Position numbers and translations under genes: made by a program
Notes under the pieces: model-generated
Seen by the model: the letters and a program-made list of their open reading frames with translations, nothing else
Told to the model about the DNA's origin: nothing
Database searches by the model: none
Part shown: positions 16,041 to 20,168 of the stretch, piece by piece
Numbering within the stretch: position 1 is the first letter of the stretch
Layout: each line of letters opens with the position of its first letter
NCBI GenBank assembly: GCA_031273515.1
Contig: JAISRU010000230.1
Coordinates: 1-20,168, forward strand
Direction: 5' to 3'
From: Bacteroidales bacterium
GTDB lineage: Bacteria; Bacteroidota; Bacteroidia; Bacteroidales; WCHB1-69
DNA length: 20,168 bases

Positions 16041-16856
16041 CTAAAACAAACTCTCCATCAACTCCTTTTTTGGTTGAAATGTCCCGATAATCATAAACGG
16101 ATTTCTTGATGGAAAATGATGCACTTGCGACGTTCCCAAAAACAAGTACAAGTCTTTTGTTTTGGCAAAGTCATCAAAATATTTTTTACGGACGTCGGCA
16201 ACGGCTTTCGATTCATCGCCTTCGTATCTGGCAAGGCAATTCCAATACAACTGCCCGATTTCCCAATCTTCAATCATCAAAGCGCTTTTCCTATCTGCAT
16301 CATCTTCAAATTGGTATGAAAACTTGTAGGGAACTTTGCGGACAACTTCAAACTTGCCTGAAGTCGATACGGTTTCAAACAAGTTCATTTGACGAAGACT
16401 TTCCAATTTCTTCTTGTCCCATTCACGTTTAACGGATTCAATCTTGAAATCCAAAATTCTTTTGGGCTTGAAAACCGCTAATGAAGTACAAACCTCTCTG
16501 TTATGAGCCTCTGCAATCAGTTCAGTCAAGTTGGTGTAAACCTTTTGCAAAACAATGTTTTTCCGTTCTGCCCAATTATTATTCGTACCAATATGCCCAA
16601 CGATATTTATGTCACTATCAATCGAATAGGGTCGATAACTTTCGGGGCGGAAGTCGCTGTTGTTTTTTACCAAATCCAATTCAATCCAGTCGTATTTCTT
16701 GTATTGCTCATTGTATGATTTTTTGCGGAATTGAATGGGATAAATCCTAACCCACGAGCCGTCTTCGCGGAATCCTGCCGTACAAACCAATTCTTCGTAT
16801 TTGGAAGAAATTGTAGGATAAGTTTTGACTGTTATCAGTACTTTGGTTAACGGCAT
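16041..16856 (-). CDS. Uncharacterised protein, partner of the DUF488 fusion gene
   Basis: The 271-residue protein is soluble, without signal peptide or membrane segments. It opens with a strand-rich region (KVLITVKTYPTIS, then YEELVCTAGF and GSWVRIYPI), followed by a basic segment (RKKSYNEQYKKYDWIELDL) and FRPESYRPY. The second half is charged and ends with a strand-like SQVHHFPSRNPFMIIGTF. I do not recognise a named domain or catalytic motif. The opening, with its stress on aromatic and basic residues, would suit nucleic-acid contact, but that is speculation. It lies 2 nt after the Panacea-like/DUF488 gene, so the two are almost certainly cotranscribed and functionally linked. Its stop is followed by about 730 nt without a clear gene. 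Confidence 0.8.
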   Translation of the reverse strand: MPLTKVLITVKTYPTISSKYEELVCTAGFREDGSWVRIYPIQFRKKSYNEQYKKYDWIELDLVKNNSDFRPESYRPYSIDSDINIVGHIGTNNNWAERKNIVLQKVYTNLTELIAEAHNREVCTSLAVFKPKRILDFKIESVKREWDKKKLESLRQMNLFETVSTSGKFEVVRKVPYKFSYQFEDDADRKSALMIEDWEIGQLYWNCLARYEGDESKAVADVRKKYFDDFAKTKDLYLFLGTSQVHHFPSRNPFMIIGTFQPKKELMESLF

Positions 16857-16858
16857 AA

Positions 16859-17740
16859 TCAGATATGTTTCATTTCATAATCGAATCCGGGTAGTTGAGT
16901 TATTGCTTCTGCCAAATGTTTGCGGTGGCATTGACAAATATTTGTCTCAAAGCAAGTCAGGGCAATTCGTTGATGCTTTTTGAGCAAGTCTAAAATGGCG
17001 TTTTGGGTTGTCTGTGTATGTGTTAGATTAGATGTCCTGTAATCGGCAAATAAACGGTCGTAATCCGCTTGCGTATTCAGTTCTCGGCGTTCTTCCGACT
17101 GTATGCCAACTTCTGGAAAATGTACATATTGGATTCCCAAATTCTCGCAAAATCGTTTAAGCTGGCTTTTGCTAAATCCGTATTTCATACTCATCGGGTT
17201 ATTCCTAACATCCACCAAAACCTTTACATCGTTCCTTATCAGACGATTCAAATATTCTTCCAACGAAATACCCTCGTAACCGATTGTAAATAAAATCGTT
17301 TTATCGGATTTAGGTTTGCTCTCGGCGACTTTTGCCAATTCCGCAGGTGCAAGCATATCCGTAGCCATACTATTGATAGCCCAATACGGAAAATAAATAT
17401 AGGTGTATTTCATCAGCGCACCAGTACTCATCTTTCCGAATGTAGATTTGATTTCCTGCAAATATGCCTTGTCGTCGGGCTTTAGTGTATTAAGATAATT
17501 GGTGTTATCATTTAATACAAAGCAACTTGTCGTTTCCGTCAAAATTCCTTTTTGAGCCATAGCGGTCAAATCGGCATTGGCAGAATAGGAATAGCAACCA
17601 AATTTATAAGGCACAAAATCATATTCCCTTTTTGCCTGCTGTTGAGTAAAAAGGAACAGTAATTTTTGTAATCGAATCTTTTCTAATTTATTATCAAACA
17701 ATTGCAATAATGACAATATGACTTTTCTTCTGTAAAACAT
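16859..17740 (-). CDS. Panacea-like domain fused to DUF488
   Basis: The 293-residue protein has two parts. Residues 1 to about 130 (YRRKVILSLLQLF, IRLQKLLFLF, FVPYKFGCYSYS) resemble the Panacea/DUF4065-type domain known from antitoxins and phage-related proteins. Residues 148-290 are a DUF488 domain: FTIGYEG at 151-157, LVDVRNNP at 175-182, and the C-terminal CFETN...CQCHRKHLAEAI (Cys263, Cys271-His-Arg). The clustered Cys and His could bind metal or act catalytically; the biochemical role of DUF488 is not established. It is the first gene of a two-gene operon with the unknown protein downstream and has its own promoter-like element. Both domain families are often seen in accessory or defence-type contexts, which this location fits. 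Domain calls are from motif recognition only. Confidence 0.75.
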   Translation of the reverse strand: MFYRRKVILSLLQLFDNKLEKIRLQKLLFLFTQQQAKREYDFVPYKFGCYSYSANADLTAMAQKGILTETTSCFVLNDNTNYLNTLKPDDKAYLQEIKSTFGKMSTGALMKYTYIYFPYWAINSMATDMLAPAELAKVAESKPKSDKTILFTIGYEGISLEEYLNRLIRNDVKVLVDVRNNPMSMKYGFSKSQLKRFCENLGIQYVHFPEVGIQSEERRELNTQADYDRLFADYRTSNLTHTQTTQNAILDLLKKHQRIALTCFETNICQCHRKHLAEAITQLPGFDYEMKHI

Positions 17741-17786
17741 AGCACAGTAGATTTTATATTTGATGACATAATAATTTGTTGATGTG

Positions 17787-17794
17787 CAAAGGTA
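17787..17794 (-). promoter_or_regulatory. Predicted -7 element upstream of the DUF488 operon
   Basis: The minus strand reads TACCTTTGCAC here, an exact TAnnTTTG match, about 46 nt before the start codon at 17740. No good TTTG is seen at the expected -33 distance, so the promoter call depends on one element. Confidence 0.45.
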
Positions 17795-17948
17795 TGCCCC
17801 CCTTTTATTTTATATGATAATTTCCAATCCATTATTTTCACTTGTCTATTAAGACCATATTTACTAACGAATTATTCTTTTTTTATTGTTTGTTTCTTCT
17901 TGTTTTTCCCTTGCAGTTCATGTTATTAGTTTCCGTGTTGGATTATTG

Positions 17949-18002
17949 TCTTGAACTGTGATTAATCTGATTAAATGATTAAACAAATTGAACCGTCATT
18001 GA
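17949..18002. repeat. Dispersed repeat, copy 2
   Basis: This contains TCTTGAACTGTGATT, ATCTGATTAAATGATT and GTCATTG in the same order as 15832-15913, without the extra 25 bases. It is the main recognisable element of the 419-nt gap between the DUF488 operon and the recombinase, together with the hairpin at 18090-18118. Confidence 0.65.
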
Positions 18003-18089
18003 AAAACACTACACCGAATGGGGATTATGTGTATTAGAAAAATTTGTATGTTTGCAAAACGAAAAAAGCAACAATATCTATAAAGCAAA

Positions 18090-18118
18090 GTTCGACGTAG
18101 CGAGATGCTACGCCGAAC
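18090..18118 (-). terminator. Strong hairpin downstream of the recombinase gene
   Basis: GTTCG-a-CGTAGC-gagat-GCTACG-c-CGAAC forms an 11-bp stem with one mismatch and a 5-nt loop, 41 nt after the recombinase stop. On the minus strand it is followed by CTTTGCTTTATAG, only a weak T-rich stretch. It is most simply a terminator for the recombinase, but could also be a dispersed palindrome or a recombination site. Confidence 0.5.
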
Positions 18119-18159
18119 AAAATAAAGACGTATAATCATTTCTATCAAGATATGCCTTA

Positions 18160-18756
18160 TTACAAATGCCGTTCTTTTACAAACGCTGTAACCGTCAATC
18201 GGTGAACTCCCAAGATACGTGCAATAGCGCTTTTTGAAACCTTTTTATCCAGCAAATTCTTAATATCTGCTTCTTTTCCGGTGAGCTTTTTGACCTTTGA
18301 CTTGCTGCCTTTCGGACGACCCAGTACAACGCCTTCAGCACGTTTACGGGCAAGAGCTTCTTTAGTGCGTTGAGAAATGAGGTTGCGCTCAATTTCAGCA
18401 GAAAGACCAAAGGCAAATGCAAGTACTTTGCTGTTGATGTCGCTACCCAAACGGTAATTGTCTTTGATAGTCCAGACCTGTATGTCTCGGTTCATACATT
18501 CGTTGAGTATGCCCATAATCATCAATAGATTTCTACCTAAGCGCGAAAGTTCTGAACAAATAAGAATGTCTCCTCTTTTCATTTTTTTGAGGAGTTTGCC
18601 AAGTTTTCGGTCTTCAATTTTTTTAGAACCTGAAATTGTTTCATCAATCCATTTGTCCACGACCATTACATTTTTGTCGCAAAACTGATTAATTTCAAAA
18701 CGTTGATTTTCAACTGTCTGTTTGTCGGTACTTACCCTAATATAACCATAAATCAT
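18160..18756 (-). CDS. Serine recombinase, DNA invertase/resolvase family
   Basis: This enzyme catalyses site-specific recombination through a covalent phosphoserine link. The 198-residue protein is complete: the N-terminal catalytic domain has YIRVST with the nucleophile Ser9 and Arg7, the SRLGRN motif at 71-76 with the catalytic arginines, and the long helix with AEIERNLISQRTKEALA at 120-136. It continues into GRPKGS and a Hin-type helix-turn-helix (about 160-195). The size and plan are those of small invertases and resolvases, not of large phage integrases. It is adjacent to two convergent specificity-domain genes, so inversion of that segment is a natural hypothesis. A plain Tn3-type resolvase role without a transposon is less likely because no transposase is visible. 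Confidence 0.93.
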   Translation of the reverse strand: MIYGYIRVSTDKQTVENQRFEINQFCDKNVMVVDKWIDETISGSKKIEDRKLGKLLKKMKRGDILICSELSRLGRNLLMIMGILNECMNRDIQVWTIKDNYRLGSDINSKVLAFAFGLSAEIERNLISQRTKEALARKRAEGVVLGRPKGSKSKVKKLTGKEADIKNLLDKKVSKSAIARILGVHRLTVTAFVKERHL

Positions 18757-18831
18757 ACTTTTTTCTGTTTAAATTAATATTGATTTTAACTTTACAAAAT
18801 AAAACGGATATTATCTAATTAATACATATAA

Positions 18832-19449
18832 TTATTCTATACGGTTAGACCACCATTATTGAGAGGACGGGATATCAAACGTTATGGATATGAATTTGCT
18901 GATTTATATTTAATTACGACATTCCCCAGTTTGAAGATAGATATTGAAATGTATCCTGCTGTAAAACAGTATCTTTTAAGTTTCGGATATGACAGATTAA
19001 AACAAACTGGCGAACTTGGTGCAAGAAAAAAGACTAATAATCAATGGTTTGAAACACAAGATACAATAACTTATTGGGACGATTTTTCTAAACAAAAAAT
19101 AGTATGGGGTAACTTAAATTTAAGTGCCGCTTATTCTCTTGCTCCAGAAGGTATGTTTATCAATGCACCTTGTCCAATCATTGTTCCTGCAAGTAATTAC
19201 TTATTAGCCATATTAAATTCTAAAGTAGCAGACTACTATATAAGAAATTTAGGAGTTACAAGGAATGGCGGATATTTTGAATATAAACCTATATTTGTTG
19301 AAAAAATACCTGTACCTCCTTCAAGCAATGAGATTAAACAAAAAATAGACAATCTACTACAAACAAAGGAATACAATGAAATAGACAAATTAGCATATAA
19401 ATTGTATAGTCTTACAAAAGAGGAAATTGAATTTATCGAAAAGGGTTAA
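18832..19449 (+). pseudogene. 5'-truncated TaqI/Eco57I-like specificity domain (possible silent cassette)
   Basis: The frame is open from just after a stop at 18829-18831. Recognisable homology begins at VRPPLLRGRDIKRYGYEFAD (from 18844) and runs to a natural end at 19449 (LYSLTKEEIEFIEKG). This is the C-terminal target-recognition domain of TaqI/Eco57I-type methyltransferases, including type IIG enzymes and PglX-like proteins. The catalytic methyltransferase part is missing, there is no ATG at the homology start (a TTG at 18859 is the only early start) and there is no promoter. It faces the methyltransferase gene at 19452-20168 with 2 nt between the stops. The two domains have the same entry segment and the same ending (YSL, TKxEI) but different central sequences, as expected for alternative recognition modules. 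It could be a silent cassette or a dead remnant. Confidence 0.8.
18844..18915 (+). repeat. Left arm of imperfect inverted repeat in the specificity locus
   Basis: This encodes the conserved entry segment of the truncated specificity domain. It aligns, inverted, with 20040-20108. By hand alignment about 44 of 60 bases agree over 20 codons, with most differences in synonymous positions. One extra codon (Pro) is present in this arm. Confidence 0.7.
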
Positions 19450-19451
19450 TA

Positions 19452-20168
19452 CTATTCCTTACTTTCAAGAATAGCACTTACAAAGTTTTCTATTTCTAAA
19501 ATTTCGTCCTTTGTAAAATCATACAGAGAATAAACCCATTTGTTTATTTCTTCGATATTTGTTTTCCCTTTGATAAATTTTCGTACTAAACTTAATCTTT
19601 CTTCATTAGAAATCGGTATGGGGATATTTTGAAAATAATCCGTGAAAATTTTGAAACCTGTTTCGTCAAATGAATAAATATAATACCTAAATAAATAGCC
19701 TAATAATGTGGAGTTTAATATTAGACAAAGATATAAAATATCTTTTCCGACAATGAAATAACAATCATTTCCAAAGAAAAAATTTTGTTCTAAATCCAAA
19801 GCAAAACGAGGAAAATTTATTGAATCGCTTTTGGCAATCCGCATAAGTCCCGGATAAATAATTTTTTGTTTATAAAAATCCTCCATATAAGCACAATTCC
19901 GTAAATTATATGGTGTATTGCCTTTGTCTTGCCTCTTTTCCAATTCAGGAAAATAGTTGTCCAAATGATTTTTTATGGAAGGATAATCATCTATATTTAT
20001 GGGTTTTATACCTTTTTCTTTTATGCCGTTGTGAGCATTAATTAACCACAAATCCGCAAACTCATAACCATACCTTTTGATGTCCCTGCCGCGTAAAATA
20101 GGTCGTATAATTTCAGCGGATTTCGGGTCTTGTTCTATCAATTCTTTTCGCTTTTCGCCCGAAATAAT
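19452..20168 (-). CDS. 3' end of Eco57I/TaqI-like DNA methyltransferase (type IIG or PglX-like), runs off the window
   Basis: The frame stays open to the right edge, so this is the C-terminal part (about 239 residues) of a larger gene. The first in-frame start is a TTG at 20141, which is not credible, because the upstream codons already match the family (SGEKRKELIEQDPKSAEIIRP). The conserved LRGRDIKRYGYEFADLWLI opens the TaqI-like target-recognition domain, followed by a variable region, QKIIYPGL, and IPIPISNEERLSL near the end. In such enzymes the domain selects the DNA sequence to be methylated (and cut, if a nuclease domain is present). The catalytic NPPY motif and any nuclease would lie beyond 20168. 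It is convergent with the truncated domain at 18832-19449 and near a serine recombinase. Confidence 0.85.
   Translation of the reverse strand: MISGEKRKELIEQDPKSAEIIRPILRGRDIKRYGYEFADLWLINAHNGIKEKGIKPINIDDYPSIKNHLDNYFPELEKRQDKGNTPYNLRNCAYMEDFYKQKIIYPGLMRIAKSDSINFPRFALDLEQNFFFGNDCYFIVGKDILYLCLILNSTLLGYLFRYYIYSFDETGFKIFTDYFQNIPIPISNEERLSLVRKFIKGKTNIEEINKWVYSLYDFTKDEILEIENFVSAILESKE
20040..20108 (-). repeat. Right arm of imperfect inverted repeat in the specificity locus
   Basis: This encodes IRPILRGRDIKRYGYEFADLWLI of the methyltransferase and is the inverted counterpart of 18844-18915. The two arms enclose about 1.1 kb that contains both complete variable specificity regions. Confidence 0.7.

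Noticed and set aside
18090..18118. Integron attC site
   Set aside because: The stem is a near-perfect single hairpin without the R'/R'' boxes and extrahelical bases of attC, and no tyrosine integron integrase is present.
18160..18756. Resolvase of a Tn3-type transposon
   Set aside because: No transposase, terminal inverted repeats or res-site cluster is visible; the invertase interpretation fits the neighbours better.

Overview
The window looks like a chromosomal segment of a Bacteroidota bacterium, probably of the order Bacteroidales. Three things suggest this: the gene order of the division and cell wall (dcw) cluster; the -7 promoter elements of the form TAnnTTTG; and weak Shine-Dalgarno signals. 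No 16S rRNA or other species marker is present, so I go no further. MurE carries a DNPR-type motif, which points to meso-diaminopimelate peptidoglycan.

Positions 174-15313 hold the dcw cluster, all on the minus strand. In transcription order it is mraZ, rsmH, ftsL-like, ftsI, murE, mraY, murD-like, ftsW, murG, murC, ftsQ, ftsA, ftsZ. Most junctions overlap or are only 2-17 nt apart, so this is probably one long operon. A Bacteroidota-type promoter lies near 15591-15625. Direct TGGG boxes at 10-bp phasing (15353-15387) just upstream of mraZ look like the MraZ operator. The cluster makes the lipid II precursor (MurE, MraY, MurG, MurC), polymerises and cross-links it at the septum (FtsW, FtsI), and assembles the divisome (FtsL, FtsQ, FtsA, FtsZ).

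Two parts of the cluster are abnormal. The gene in the murD slot encodes only the C-terminal Mur ligase domain; the UDP-binding and ATP-binding domains are absent. Between ftsW and murG there are about 560 bp of coding-compatible repeats: seventeen 21-bp units and two 56-bp palindromes. They stay in frame with murG and start 1 nt after the ftsW stop.

Positions 15314-16040 are AT-rich, with the promoter, operator, hairpins and one copy of a dispersed repeat. Positions 16041-17740 hold a two-gene operon: a Panacea-like/DUF488 fusion and an uncharacterised partner. A second copy of the same dispersed repeat lies on its other side (17949-18002).

Positions 18160-20168 hold a DNA-invertase-type serine recombinase next to two convergent genes for TaqI/Eco57I-like specificity domains. 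One is the 3' end of a gene that enters from the right edge. The other is a complete C-terminal domain with no start region. They share a 20-residue conserved entry segment in inverted orientation. This is the layout of a specificity-switching (phase-variable) DNA methyltransferase locus and is the most interesting system in the window, together with the truncated MurD.
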